Positions 1-7,716 of a stretch of DNA of 64,000 nucleotides are shown piece by piece. The position numbers and the translations under genes are program-made. The stretch is from Cytophagales bacterium. Its GTDB lineage: Bacteria; Bacteroidota; Bacteroidia; Cytophagales; Spirosomataceae. The notes below the pieces were generated by a model. That model worked only from the letters and a program-made list of their open reading frames with translations. It did no database searches and had not been told where the DNA came from. Each line of letters starts with the position of its first letter. Within the stretch, counting starts at the first letter, position 1. The stretch spans positions 1 to 64,000 of the forward strand of contig JAAFJE010000012.1 in assembly GCA_013298025.1 (NCBI GenBank). The letters are read 5' to 3'.

Positions 1-84
1 TCGTTTGAACGACTCACTGAAAATACGACTTTGACGAATCTCGTATTTTGTACTTTTTCCAGTTTTTGATTTTGAATTTGCCAT
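1..84 (-). CDS. Possible IS3-type transposase OrfA, N-terminal fragment (runs off the window)
   Basis: An ATG at 84 opens a minus-strand frame that stays open to the window edge, giving 28 residues. The protein is very basic at first and then reads KYEIRQSRIFSESFKR, which resembles the start of the helix-turn-helix OrfA of IS3-family elements in Bacteroidota (a segment ending in F..eFK.). Only the N-terminus is visible, so the family call is a resemblance, not a demonstration. A short hairpin lies just upstream of the ATG. If correct, an insertion sequence sits directly upstream of the LytTR regulator and may have separated it from its sensor kinase. Confidence 0.4.
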   Translation of the reverse strand, partial: MANSKSKTGKSTKYEIRQSRIFSESFKR

Positions 85-89
85 TATTT

Positions 90-108
90 GTTGCCTTTTG
101 AAGGCAAC
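90..108. repeat. 8-bp perfect hairpin beside the possible transposase start
   Basis: GTTGCCTT and AAGGCAAC face each other across a 3-nt loop. It lies 5 bases upstream of the minus-strand ATG at 84. It could be part of an insertion-sequence end or a translation-control hairpin. No run of T follows on either side, so it is not a good terminator. Confidence 0.4.
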
Positions 109-162
109 CTATTTTAGGCAAGGACATCAAAAAATTCATCATTCACAACTCACCATTATAAA

Positions 163-861
163 ATGATTGCCATAGCCATCGACGACGAGCCAAAGGCTTT
201 AGAAGTCATACAATTTCATGCGACTAAAATTCCTTTTTTGATCTTAAAGGCTACTTTTACGGATGCTTTTGAAGCCATTCCTTATTTGCAACACAACAAA
301 GTCGATTTAATCTTTTTGGACATCAAAATGCCCGATATCTCAGGTATCGACTTTGTGCATTGCTTACAGAAAGTACCCATGATTATCTTTACTACCGCCT
401 ACTCAGAATACGCCGTACAAGGTTTTGAATTAGATGCGATTGATTACTTATTGAAGCCTTTTTCTTTGGCAAGATTTACCAAAGCCTGCAACAAAGCACT
501 GGCAGCCAAAGAAAGCAAAGAGGGAAACGAACGAGATTTTGTTTTTATCAAAACAGGTTATGAAGAAGAAAAAGTGTTTTTCGACGACATACTTTATATT
601 GAAGCCGAAGGCAATTACCTTACTTTTTTCTTGAAAAATAAAAAGCTTCTAAGCCGACAAACGATGCTAGAAGCCCTTCAAATGTTACCTGAAAAGTATT
701 TTGTCAGAGTACATCGTTCGTACATTATTGCCTATCAAAAAGTAAGCAAAATCACCAGACAATCTGTTTTTATTCAAGCCACAGAAATTCCCATCGGAGC
801 ATCTTATGAAGAAAGCTTGGCTTTGATTAAAGATACATTGAAAGCTAACACAAACGCATGA
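163..861 (+). CDS. LytTR-family response regulator
   Basis: This 232-residue protein is a DNA-binding response regulator of the LytR/AlgR type. Residues 1-120 form a receiver domain with acidic residues D7 and D8, phospho-acceptor D53 in FLDIKMPD, and the conserved lysine K98 in DYLLKPF. Residues from about 128 to 228 are a LytTR DNA-binding domain (start near FVFIKTGYEEEKVFFDDILYI as a pattern; VRVHRSYIIA later). Such regulators normally follow a membrane histidine kinase in the same operon. Here no kinase is visible upstream; a possible transposase fragment lies there instead. The ATG at 163 is the natural start because the receiver domain begins at residue 1. The family is confident; the target genes are unknown. 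Confidence 0.9.
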   Translation: MIAIAIDDEPKALEVIQFHATKIPFLILKATFTDAFEAIPYLQHNKVDLIFLDIKMPDISGIDFVHCLQKVPMIIFTTAYSEYAVQGFELDAIDYLLKPFSLARFTKACNKALAAKESKEGNERDFVFIKTGYEEEKVFFDDILYIEAEGNYLTFFLKNKKLLSRQTMLEALQMLPEKYFVRVHRSYIIAYQKVSKITRQSVFIQATEIPIGASYEESLALIKDTLKANTNA

Positions 862-881
862 ACACGTACTGTAGCATTTAT

Positions 882-920
882 GAAGTCTGACAAATCTGTA
901 CAAGTGCTATCAGGCGTTTG
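882..920 (+). repeat. 39-bp direct repeat, left copy
   Basis: The 39 bases from 882 recur at 2883-2921 in the same orientation with one mismatch (t/a at the 24th base). The two copies bracket the HipA-like kinase and DUF3037 genes. The copy contains a weak stem with CTGA and TCAG arms around a TGTACA core. Confidence 0.85.
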
Positions 921-968
921 CCACACGGTAATGATAAAATTTTCTCTCTAAATCAATCTAATAAATAG

Positions 969-976
969 TATATTTG
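969..976 (+). promoter_or_regulatory. Candidate -7 promoter element of the HipA-like gene
   Basis: TATATTTG fits the Bacteroidota -7 consensus TAnnTTTG and lies 26 bases before the TTG start at 1003. No clear TTG is seen at the usual -33 position, so this is a weak call. Confidence 0.35.
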
Positions 977-1002
977 ATTAATAAATATAAAACATCACTG
1001 CT

Positions 1003-1824
1003 TTGCAAATTTACGAAGCTATATCTTTCCAAAATATTGTAGATTCGGGTGGTTCTACTTATCCGTGGCGTGTGATGGTTGTCGATAAAGACAAACAACA
1101 ACGAGAGTTTTTAGTCAAGATGTTTACCGAAAGACAACTTTCTCAGCAACACGCTATTGCCAAAGAGTTGTTTGGAAATGTGTTGGCTCGTGAGTTTGAT
1201 TTACCAACGCCAGAAGCTGGACTAATTAATTTTTCGGATATTTTCATTGAACATCAACTCAATAAAGAGGCAAAAGATAAACTTTCTCAAAAAAGTAAAG
1301 GACTTAAATTTGGTTGTGAGTGGGTCAATGGTATGCAAATTGCCGACCCCAATAACTTAAAATCATATTTGAAAGAATATGATTTGGCTACTGTCTTTGC
1401 TTTCGATAACTTTGTACTCAATTTAGACCGTGGTGGGTTTAGAAATAAGCCTAATTTATTGATAAATGACGAGAATTTTTTACTTATTGACCATGAACAA
1501 CTTTTTTACTTTGCCGATGATGTCAATGCCTTCCATAATGCCGTAATCACAGACTTCAACAATGATGTCTGGAATTATCAGGCTGAAAAACATTTATTTT
1601 ATCCTTTTTTGAAAAACTTATCTCCAAAAATAAAAAAAGATATTTTTGGTACATTTTGGCATTATCTTAAAAACCTGAACGTTAATACATTAGATACAAC
1701 TGCGTTATTTTTAACCAATCACAATATTTCTATCGGAAACTATAATTTAATAAAAGAATACATGATAGAAATAAAGTCTAAACCCGATAAATTTTGCAAT
1801 TTACTCATACAAAAAATAGCTTGA
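1003..1824 (+). CDS. HipA-like kinase domain protein (HipA_2 type)
   Basis: The 273-residue protein has the compact HipA-like kinase fold without the N-terminal subdomain of classical HipA. K39 in FLVKM is the likely ATP-binding lysine. D135-N-F-V-L-N140-L-D142-R143 matches the HipA catalytic loop pattern (DxxxxNxDR), and D163 in LIDHE fills the metal-binding Asp position. The start is TTG: an in-frame stop lies 12-15 bases upstream and the family begins with a QIYEA-like segment, so a downstream ATG would remove conserved residues. The next gene, 75 bp on, is a DUF3037 protein, a pairing commonly seen for this family. Its substrate is unknown. It may be part of a toxin-antitoxin-like or signalling module; that is inference. 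Confidence 0.75.
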   Translation: MQIYEAISFQNIVDSGGSTYPWRVMVVDKDKQQREFLVKMFTERQLSQQHAIAKELFGNVLAREFDLPTPEAGLINFSDIFIEHQLNKEAKDKLSQKSKGLKFGCEWVNGMQIADPNNLKSYLKEYDLATVFAFDNFVLNLDRGGFRNKPNLLINDENFLLIDHEQLFYFADDVNAFHNAVITDFNNDVWNYQAEKHLFYPFLKNLSPKIKKDIFGTFWHYLKNLNVNTLDTTALFLTNHNISIGNYNLIKEYMIEIKSKPDKFCNLLIQKIA

Positions 1825-1899
1825 TTTGATAAAATCAAGGTTTTTATTGACTTTCATTCGTACCATTATGGGATTGAAACGATAAGCTTACTTATACAA

Positions 1900-2745
1900 A
1901 TGAACAGCATTTTTCAATATTGTCCCCTTCAATATCACTATAATTCAGCTTTGGGAGAGGTGCTGAATGTGGGTTTGTTGGTGCTGTTTCCAGACCAACA
2001 AAAAGTTGCGTTTGTATTTCCCGAAAAATTAAACCGCCTTCGTGCTGCCTATCCCAATAGTGTGGCAGAACGAACCTTGAAAGCATTTTTTAGAGGAATT
2101 GAAGGCAAAGTATTGGCATTGAACCGTCAGCCTGAGATTTTTCATGATTATAAAAATCGTCCCTTAGATTTTATCAATGATGAAATACTCATTCGGGACG
2201 CTTCGGCTTTGCAATTTGGTGAAATCAAAACAAGTATTTTATATACCGACGACCTTCAACATATCATCAAACAACTGAAACATTTATACTTGTCGTGCTA
2301 TGATTTAGAGGAAGTTGCAGACAAAAAACACACGGAGGAATATTTAATTAAAGAATATCGTAAGAAGATAATATCTGGGGATGAACAAATTTTTGCAACA
2401 CGTAAGGTTGAAGAAAATAAACAAATTGGTGAATATATTTTTCCCTTTGCTTGGCAAAATGGCACTTACAATATCGTAAGCCCTGTGAGTTTAGATTTGA
2501 AACACCCCGAAGCTATCATCAAAAAAGCAACGCTTAATTTTGGAAAATTTACGCTTTTGCAAAAATATGCCGATGAACATAATGCGAAGTTTGACGTACT
2601 TTTAGCTGAACCCAAACAAAAAGGACTTGCCCAAAAATACGATGAGGCTACTAAAATTTTAGAAAGAGTACCTTGCGTAAAGCTATGGGCAGAAGACCAA
2701 TTGGAGGAATATTCAAGACATACACTAGAGGCACTTGTGTACTAA
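1900..2745 (+). CDS. DUF3037 domain protein
   Basis: This 281-residue soluble protein begins with the segment FQYCPLQYHYNSALGEVLNVG, typical of DUF3037 proteins, whose N-terminal region contains a strand-turn motif with GEvlNVGll. No signal peptide, membrane segment or catalytic motif is evident. It follows the HipA-like kinase gene on the same strand, and the two families are often neighbours in bacterial genomes, so they probably act together. No molecular function is established to my knowledge. Together with the kinase gene it fills the DNA between the two 39-bp direct repeats. ATG at 1900 is the first start that keeps the conserved N-terminus. Confidence 0.75.
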   Translation: MNSIFQYCPLQYHYNSALGEVLNVGLLVLFPDQQKVAFVFPEKLNRLRAAYPNSVAERTLKAFFRGIEGKVLALNRQPEIFHDYKNRPLDFINDEILIRDASALQFGEIKTSILYTDDLQHIIKQLKHLYLSCYDLEEVADKKHTEEYLIKEYRKKIISGDEQIFATRKVEENKQIGEYIFPFAWQNGTYNIVSPVSLDLKHPEAIIKKATLNFGKFTLLQKYADEHNAKFDVLLAEPKQKGLAQKYDEATKILERVPCVKLWAEDQLEEYSRHTLEALVY

Positions 2746-2882
2746 TTAATAATCATCAATTAGTGCTTTGATTTTCAAATCATTAGATTATATTTAGTCA
2801 AATTTGGTTTTGTAAAACACTTGTTTTTTTATTAAAACAACCCCATAAGATAGCTTTAATGTCGTTTGAAAAGAGCCAAAGC

Positions 2883-2921
2883 GAAGTCTGACAAATCTGT
2901 ACAAGAGCTATCAGGCGTTTG
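2883..2921 (+). repeat. 39-bp direct repeat, right copy
   Basis: This copy is identical to 882-920 except for one base. It lies 138 bp after the DUF3037 stop and 89 bp before the next start. Direct repeats on both sides suggest that the two-gene block entered or can leave as a unit, or that both sites carry the same REP-like element. Confidence 0.85.
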
Positions 2922-3009
2922 CTGTAATATTTTACTGTTTTTAGTAGTTTTTCCCAAATATTTTTGTAGATTTGATTGTTCAAAAAACGTCAAAATATTG
3001 TTCAACGCT

Positions 3010-3402
3010 ATGCTCCTCACATCTCTACAACAAGATTTAATCGAAAGACTTATCCAACTTGATAAGCAATTTCAAGTGCTTTCGCAAACAGCTCATTTGG
3101 AAAAAGATATAACTTCATTCCAAAGTCAAAATCAACAAGTCCTGAGTAAACGCCAAAGGGCCGCTTCTATTTTTTCGTTTATTGCTTTCGCAGTCTTTTT
3201 GGGTGTGATTGGATTGCTTTTGAGTACGATAATAGGCGGTGTTGCTTATTTCGACCCAAGCAAAAATGCTTTTATGATTTTGGTGACTATGGTAAATGTG
3301 ATACAACCATTCATGATGAATCTTAGTATCGCCAAATTAGAGCAACAACAAATGTTGTTGGATGTGTTAGAAAAAACGACACGTGTAGAGGCTTGCATTT
3401 GA
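3010..3402 (+). CDS. Small membrane protein of unknown function
   Basis: The 130-residue reading begins at ATG 3010 (MLLTSLQQD). An ATG at 2866 would place the 39-bp repeat inside the coding region, so the shorter form is preferred. Residues 1-52 are polar and predicted helical or coiled coil (LIERLIQLDKQFQVLSQ). Two hydrophobic segments follow (about 53-77 and 87-107), then a charged helix rich in Q and E. This is a small two-helix membrane protein with cytoplasmic coiled ends. I do not recognise a family. It ends 24 bp before the convergent SMR gene. Confidence 0.5.
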   Translation: MLLTSLQQDLIERLIQLDKQFQVLSQTAHLEKDITSFQSQNQQVLSKRQRAASIFSFIAFAVFLGVIGLLLSTIIGGVAYFDPSKNAFMILVTMVNVIQPFMMNLSIAKLEQQQMLLDVLEKTTRVEACI

Positions 3403-3425
3403 AAGACAGGACGGATGTTGAAGTC

Positions 3426-3791
3426 CTATTTACTCACGACTTTTAGCCCAATAATTCCTATGGTAATGAGCAACATAAAGCCAATTTCTGCCCAAGAAAG
3501 CTTTTCGTGTAGTATCCAAATGTCGATAAGTTTGATAAAAATGAGCGTCAGGGCTGTCCAAATGGCCATAGCTACGGCTGTGGGAACAAGCTTGAGTGCC
3601 ATCGCAAAAAAGTAAATATTGCCAATACCAAAAATGATATAGCCCAGCAAGGGGACAATCGTCATTGCTCCTTGGGACGAAAAGAGGTTGGTCAACCCCA
3701 TCGCTTTTATTTGTTTGAAATCGAGGTATTTCAACGAAAATGTCCACGCAGCCTCAAACAACGCCGCAATGCCTAAATATATCCAAGCCAT
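3426..3791 (-). CDS. Small multidrug resistance (SMR) family exporter, SugE/Gdx-like
   Basis: The protein has 121 residues and four hydrophobic helices, slightly longer than the usual 105-110. Glu13 in AALFEAAWTFSLKY is the membrane-embedded glutamate that couples drug or guanidinium export to protons. The neighbouring Trp16 and the following SLKY segment fit the SugE/Gdx branch (E..W...LKY) better than EmrE. The last two helices carry the usual AxAIWTALT and GIIGLKVVS motifs. I looked for a guanidine riboswitch in the short upstream region and saw none. SMR proteins act as antiparallel dimers in the inner membrane. The exporter family is confident; the substrate is not. Confidence 0.85.
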   Translation of the reverse strand: MAWIYLGIAALFEAAWTFSLKYLDFKQIKAMGLTNLFSSQGAMTIVPLLGYIIFGIGNIYFFAMALKLVPTAVAMAIWTALTLIFIKLIDIWILHEKLSWAEIGFMLLITIGIIGLKVVSK

Positions 3792-3802
3792 GTGTTTTTT
3801 AT

Positions 3803-3885
3803 TGATTGAGTGATTTGATCAATTTTTTTGCTTATATTTTTCAAAAAACCCACCTTTATTTTAATCACTCATCACAATTCACTTA
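3803..3885. repeat. Dispersed gtgatt/aatcac arm repeat
   Basis: An arm reading attgattgagtgatt faces aatcactcatcacaattcac about 45 bases on. It belongs to the family of paired low-complexity arms found in many gaps of this window. Confidence 0.6.
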
Positions 3886-4746
3886 ATGCTTTATCATCTT
3901 TTTAATCTTTTCCCAAAGTTTGGGGCGAAAGCTGGCATAAGCCTTAAACCACGGTTTTTTCAGTAACTTTTTTTCATCAAACCGCTTGAAAGCGAAGGCA
4001 TTTTGCAAGAAATAATCTTTCGGAAAATCGTAGTACAAACCCCAATTTTCGGGTAAATCGCCCGGCTTAAAAGGCGGGTGATACACCGTACCAAACAGGT
4101 AATCCCATAAGGAAAATTTGGTTGAAAAATTGGCGTGAAATACTTCTCGGTAATTGGCATGGTGCCATAAATGTAATTCGGGTGAATTGAAAAGGTATTT
4201 CCATTTGCCCATTTTTACATCAATATTGCTGTGAATAAACATCCCAAAAACGGCATCAAGCAAGCCTTTTATTGGGATAACTTCAGGCGATGCTCCAAGT
4301 ACTACAATGGGTAAAAACTCGATGGTTTGATTGATTATAATTTCAAGAATATGCGAACGAGAACCGCTCAGGAAATCTATTTGCTTACCCGAATGATGGG
4401 CTTCGTGCGTTCGCCAAAAAATCGGATTGGCGTGCTGCAACCGATGAAACCAATAAATATAAAAATCGTGCGTTACCAAGAAAAATAGCACTTGTACCGC
4501 CACAGGCCAATGCCCTACCGATGCCCAACTAGCCCAATCGAAATGCCGATAAAGCGGATAAATAATGTAGTCGAAAATAACGATTTTCAATACATAACTC
4601 TGAATCAATGTGTACCAAACTAAGTCTATCCAAAAGCCTTCCCTGAAAAAAGGCAATCCTTTTCGGTAAGGAAACCAACGCTCTAAAAGGATAATCAGGA
4701 CGATAGATAGCAAGAGGATGCCACTTGTAATCTCAATAACCAACAT
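3883..4746 (-). CDS. Sterol desaturase / fatty acid hydroxylase family protein
   Basis: This is an integral membrane di-iron enzyme of the fatty acid hydroxylase superfamily. With ATG at 4746 it has 287 residues. The eight-histidine signature is visible: H93 with H101 and H105 (HDFYIYWFHRLQH), H114 with H117 and H118 (HEAHH), H172, and H192, H195 and H196 (HLWHH) followed by H204. Several hydrophobic helices surround these motifs. The frame stays open to 4848 upstream, but those 34 residues are basic and unlike the family, so 4746 is preferred. It lies on the same strand as the nonulosonate-like cluster, 142 bp downstream of the synthase gene. Products of this family include hydroxylated lipids and carotenoids; the substrate here is not predictable. 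Confidence 0.85.
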   Translation of the reverse strand: MLVIEITSGILLLSIVLIILLERWFPYRKGLPFFREGFWIDLVWYTLIQSYVLKIVIFDYIIYPLYRHFDWASWASVGHWPVAVQVLFFLVTHDFYIYWFHRLQHANPIFWRTHEAHHSGKQIDFLSGSRSHILEIIINQTIEFLPIVVLGASPEVIPIKGLLDAVFGMFIHSNIDVKMGKWKYLFNSPELHLWHHANYREVFHANFSTKFSLWDYLFGTVYHPPFKPGDLPENWGLYYDFPKDYFLQNAFAFKRFDEKKLLKKPWFKAYASFRPKLWEKIKKMIKH

Positions 4747-4888
4747 CTTACAACAATAGTTTGACAAAGAAGCTATACTCCTTCTTTGTTTTGTAAACAC
4801 TATTTTCCTTTTAGCAAACGAAAAACGCTTGCTAAAAGGAAAAACCAAAACCTTACCTTTAAAACTTCCGCCGTAAATTTTGTATAAT

Positions 4889-5794
4889 CTACTGGTTATA
4901 CTCAGCAGAAATATGCTTTCTTAGCTTTTTCATTTGCCCTACTTCCGAATCATACACACGCTTGATGCCGTCGCCAGAAGCGATTTCTACATCACGGATG
5001 TCTTTCACCAAACGAGCCATGCCTTGTGGTTCTACCGAAGCGGCGTGGTCTGAACCCCACATGGCACGGTCGAGGGTAAAATGGCGTTCTACAAAAGTTG
5101 CTCCCATTGCCACGGCTGCCACAGTGGTAGCCAAACCTGTTTCATGACCCGAATAGCCAATAGGCATTGCTGGAAACATCGTTTTCAAGGTATGAATCAT
5201 GTTTAGATTCAATTCTTCGGGCTTGCAAGGGTACGCCGACGTAGCATGAGCAATCATCAACGGATACGCTGGGTCGAAATCATGGATGAAACGCACGGTT
5301 TCGATGATTTCATTTTGCGTGGACATACCTGTTGAAATCATCAGCGGACGACCTGTGTGTAAGATTTTTTCAATCAACTCAAAGTCTGTCAATGATGCCG
5401 AAGCCAATTTGTACAAAGTCGTATCGAATTGTTCCATAAAATCAACCGACTCTACATCCCAAGCAGAAGCAAACCAGTCGATGCCTCTTTCTTTGCAATA
5501 TTGGTCGATGATGGCAAATTCTACCGCTCCAAATTCGGTTTTGCGTTTGTAGTCGATGTACGACATACGACCCCAAGGCGTATCACGCATGATTTCCCAT
5601 TGGTCACGAGGCACGCAAAGTTCGGGGGTACGTTTTTGGAATTTTACCGCATCTACTTTGGCATTGACAGCCTCGTCAATCAATTGTTTGGCGGTTTCGA
5701 TAGAGCCATTGTGATTGATGCCGATTTCGGCAATAATGTAACAAGGCTTTCCTTCGCCAATGACTCTTCCTGTGTTGAGTTGAATAGTTTTCAT
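4889..5794 (-). CDS. NeuB-like nonulosonate synthase without SAF domain
   Basis: This enzyme condenses phosphoenolpyruvate with an aldose to form a 2-keto-3-deoxy sugar acid. From ATG 5794 it has 301 residues. It shows the NeuB TIM barrel: IIAEIGINHNG (20-30), VDAVKFQK (48-54, PEP-binding lysine), STGM (154-157), and metal-binding His217 in YSGHETG and His238 in ERHFTLD. It stops at KRVYDSEVGQMKKLRKHIS, exactly where classical NeuB (about 345 residues) continues into the C-terminal SAF/antifreeze-like domain. That domain is absent. In sialic acid synthases it supplies an arginine contacting the N-acetyl group of the substrate, so a different aldose is likely here. It is the last gene of the cluster in transcription order. 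Confidence 0.85.
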   Translation of the reverse strand: MKTIQLNTGRVIGEGKPCYIIAEIGINHNGSIETAKQLIDEAVNAKVDAVKFQKRTPELCVPRDQWEIMRDTPWGRMSYIDYKRKTEFGAVEFAIIDQYCKERGIDWFASAWDVESVDFMEQFDTTLYKLASASLTDFELIEKILHTGRPLMISTGMSTQNEIIETVRFIHDFDPAYPLMIAHATSAYPCKPEELNLNMIHTLKTMFPAMPIGYSGHETGLATTVAAVAMGATFVERHFTLDRAMWGSDHAASVEPQGMARLVKDIRDVEIASGDGIKRVYDSEVGQMKKLRKHISAEYNQ

Positions 5795-5822
5795 GAAATA
5801 TGAAAGGTTTGACAATTTCGTT

Positions 5823-5866
5823 GTTGAGTGATTGAGAAACAATGTAGAATTGTGAATTGTCAATTA
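5823..5866. repeat. Dispersed attgtgaattgtcaattag arm repeat
   Basis: A short block with gagtgattgag and attgtgaattgtcaattagtg, one arm of the dispersed low-complexity family. It lies just upstream of the synthase start. Confidence 0.5.
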
Positions 5867-5920
5867 GTGCTGTGCGAAGGATTTTATGTTGTTAATATGC
5901 GTTCTTATCGTTAGCATTTT

Positions 5921-5987
5921 TGCAGTAGCGGCAACCCTTGCGGTTGCCATGTTGAGTTGAGCAACCGCAAGGGTTGCCGCTACTGCA
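5921..5987. repeat. 27-bp perfect inverted repeat
   Basis: Positions 5921-5947 and 5961-5987 are perfect reverse complements with a 13-base loop. The arms are GC-rich in an AT-rich gap (core gcaacccttgcggttgc). It sits in the 348-bp gap between the phosphatase and synthase genes. It could be a REP-like element, or a hairpin limiting expression of the downstream synthase. No long T run follows it on the minus strand. Confidence 0.85.
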
Positions 5988-6019
5988 ATTTTATTTTAAA
6001 AACAATACTTAAACCTTCG

Positions 6020-6160
6020 TACAGTATTAATTGTCAATTATGAATTAAATCTTTTGATTTCAGAAACTAACATTTTTTTAATTAAAAATAATTTCGACCA
6101 AAAAAACATAAATCACTGAAATACAGAACACTAATTCACAATTCACAATTCTGCATTAAT
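6020..6160. repeat. Dispersed arm repeat, paired copy
   Basis: Left part ttaattgtcaattatgaatt and right part cactaattcacaattcac with a 75-base AT-rich middle. The right end reads attctgcattaatactta, a tail also seen near 26.8 kb and 59.16 kb, so these copies share more than the simple arms. Confidence 0.55.
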
Positions 6161-6634
6161 ACTTAATATCAGTTCGGCTACTTCCCGAAAGCAGCCTGCT
6201 CCGCCATTTTTTTCGCAGACATAATCTACTACTTTTTTTACGGCTGGCATGGCATCGGCTGGACACGCCGTAAAGCCTACTTGGGCCATAATGCTCAAAT
6301 CGTTTACGTCGTCGCCGATGTAGGCGATGTTTTCGGGTAAAAGATTTTTATTGAATAAAATTTGTTGTAAAACGGCAAGCTTATCTTTAATGCCCAAATG
6401 CAATTCTGTAATCTGGAGTTTCTCGGCTCTTTTGACAACCGATGGCGACTTTTCGCCTGTGATAATGCCCGTACTAATGTTGGCAAGGGTACGCAAACGC
6501 TCTACGCCCATGCCGTCACGGATATTGAATTTTTTCAATACTTCGCCTTGTTCTCCGTAATACACACCTGCGTCGGTCAATACGCCATCGCAGTCGGTTA
6601 GGAGCAATTTGATTTTTGCTAATTTTTCCTGCAT
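6143..6634 (-). CDS. KdsC-like HAD phosphatase
   Basis: The protein has 163 residues, the size of KdsC-type capless HAD phosphatases that act as tetramers. The nucleophile motif is DCDGVLTD with D14 and D16, a conserved K84 follows, and the metal motif is IGDDVNDL with D108 and D109. The C-terminus has NGGAGCFREVAELIL, the glycine-arginine tail that closes the neighbouring active site in KdsC. Members remove phosphate from Kdo 8-phosphate or from nonulosonate 9-phosphates. Beside a NeuB-like synthase and a cytidylyltransferase it most likely dephosphorylates the product of that synthase, which would mean the synthase uses a phosphorylated aldose. No Kdo synthase (KdsA) is nearby. Confidence 0.9.
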   Translation of the reverse strand: MQEKLAKIKLLLTDCDGVLTDAGVYYGEQGEVLKKFNIRDGMGVERLRTLANISTGIITGEKSPSVVKRAEKLQITELHLGIKDKLAVLQQILFNKNLLPENIAYIGDDVNDLSIMAQVGFTACPADAMPAVKKVVDYVCEKNGGAGCFREVAELILSINAEL

Positions 6635-6673
6635 CAGATTTTGTTTTTATACTTACCCGAACGTGCTAAGTTA

Positions 6674-6870
6674 TTGAGTGAATGAGTGAGTTAGTGATTG
6701 AGTGATTTTTTCATTTTCAGATACTTATTGTAGCAATTCAAAATTGTGAATTGTCAATTAGTGAATTAGTGTTTTTATTTTTCAATAATTTAACTCACTG
6801 ATTTTTTGCTTTTTAATACCGTTCATTACCCATTCACTAACTCACAATTCACTAATTCTCTCAATCACTA
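6674..6870. repeat. Dispersed arm repeat, long paired copy filling an operon gap
   Basis: The 238-bp gap between the SDR and phosphatase genes is almost wholly repeat. It starts gagtgaatgagtgagttagtg, contains attgtgaattgtcaattagtg, and ends cactaactcacaattcacta then caatcactaactcaa. The two ends are inverted relative to each other. Confidence 0.65.
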
Positions 6871-6872
6871 AC

Positions 6873-7712
6873 TCAAATAGCCGTCCAACCGCCATCTACT
6901 ACCAAGTTTGCTCCTGTCATATATGCCGAAGCATCGGAGGCCAAAAACAGCAATGCTCCTTGGTAATCTGTGGGTTGAGCCATACGCCCTAGCAAGGTTT
7001 TACGGGTATAATTTTGTACAAAAAAATCATCTTGTCCATTCTCCACACCACCCGGCGAAAGCGTATTGACACGCACGCCTTTGTGTCCCCAATAAGCCGC
7101 CAAAAAACGGGTGAAATTCAATACCGCTCCCTTGGTCGTAGGATAAGCAGGCGATTTGAAAAAGGTTTGTTCACCGTTGGCATCTCGATAAATGCTTTGG
7201 TCGGGAGCAACCATGCCATAGGTAGAAGCAATATTAATAATGCTTCCTCCGCCATTTTCGGCCATTACTGTCCCAAAAACTTGCGAACACAGAAACATCC
7301 CTAATACATTTACTTCTAACGATTTACGGAAACTTTCTAAAGGATAATTTTCAAACGCCGAAAGCTCTTTTGCTAAAGCTGGGTTTTCAAACATATCATT
7401 GATAGCCGCATTGTTGACCAACACATCAATGCTTCCGTACTCGCTCAAAATTTGAGCCTTGGCTTTTTCCAAGGAATTAGGATTTGTCACATCCAGCTTG
7501 ATACCCAAATGGCTATTTCCCAATTGTTTCGCCAAATTTTTTGCCTGTAATTCTAATACATCCGCTACAATAACATTAGCTCCTGCGGTAGCCAAAGCTT
7601 CACAGTGTTTTTGTCCGATAAGTCCTGTTGCACCTGTGACAATGGCGGTTTTTCCGACCAAGGAAAATTGTTGCGGAAGGCTTACAGCAGCACTTGGTTT
7701 GGTATTGTCCAT
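6873..7712 (-). CDS. Short-chain dehydrogenase/reductase (SDR) of the sugar cluster
   Basis: The 279-residue enzyme is a classical SDR oxidoreductase. TGATGLIG at 26-33 is the glycine-rich NAD(P) loop, D51 after the second strand suggests NAD preference, NNAA is at 100-103, and S163, Y190 and K194 form the catalytic set (YPTTK). The C-terminus has the usual FLASDASAYMTGANLVVDGG motif. The start at 7712 is chosen because it lies 4 bp after the stop of the upstream aminotransferase gene and removes an overlapping extension; the two genes are surely cotranscribed. In context it probably oxidises or reduces a hydroxyl or keto group on the precursor sugar handled by the aminotransferase and transketolase. 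Confidence 0.9.
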   Translation of the reverse strand: MDNTKPSAAVSLPQQFSLVGKTAIVTGATGLIGQKHCEALATAGANVIVADVLELQAKNLAKQLGNSHLGIKLDVTNPNSLEKAKAQILSEYGSIDVLVNNAAINDMFENPALAKELSAFENYPLESFRKSLEVNVLGMFLCSQVFGTVMAENGGGSIINIASTYGMVAPDQSIYRDANGEQTFFKSPAYPTTKGAVLNFTRFLAAYWGHKGVRVNTLSPGGVENGQDDFFVQNYTRKTLLGRMAQPTDYQGALLFLASDASAYMTGANLVVDGGWTAI

Positions 7713-7716
7713 ACGA

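Noticed and set aside
3792-3882. Guanidine riboswitch ahead of the SMR exporter
   Set aside because: The short AT-rich gap holds only the dispersed arm repeat and none of the known riboswitch cores.
4747-4848. N-terminal extension of the fatty acid hydroxylase
   Set aside because: The added 34 residues are basic and unlike the family, while ATG 4746 starts directly with the hydrophobic helix.
5429-5803. 124-codon plus-strand frame opposite the synthase gene
   Set aside because: It is antisense to a well-supported gene and its composition fits no family.
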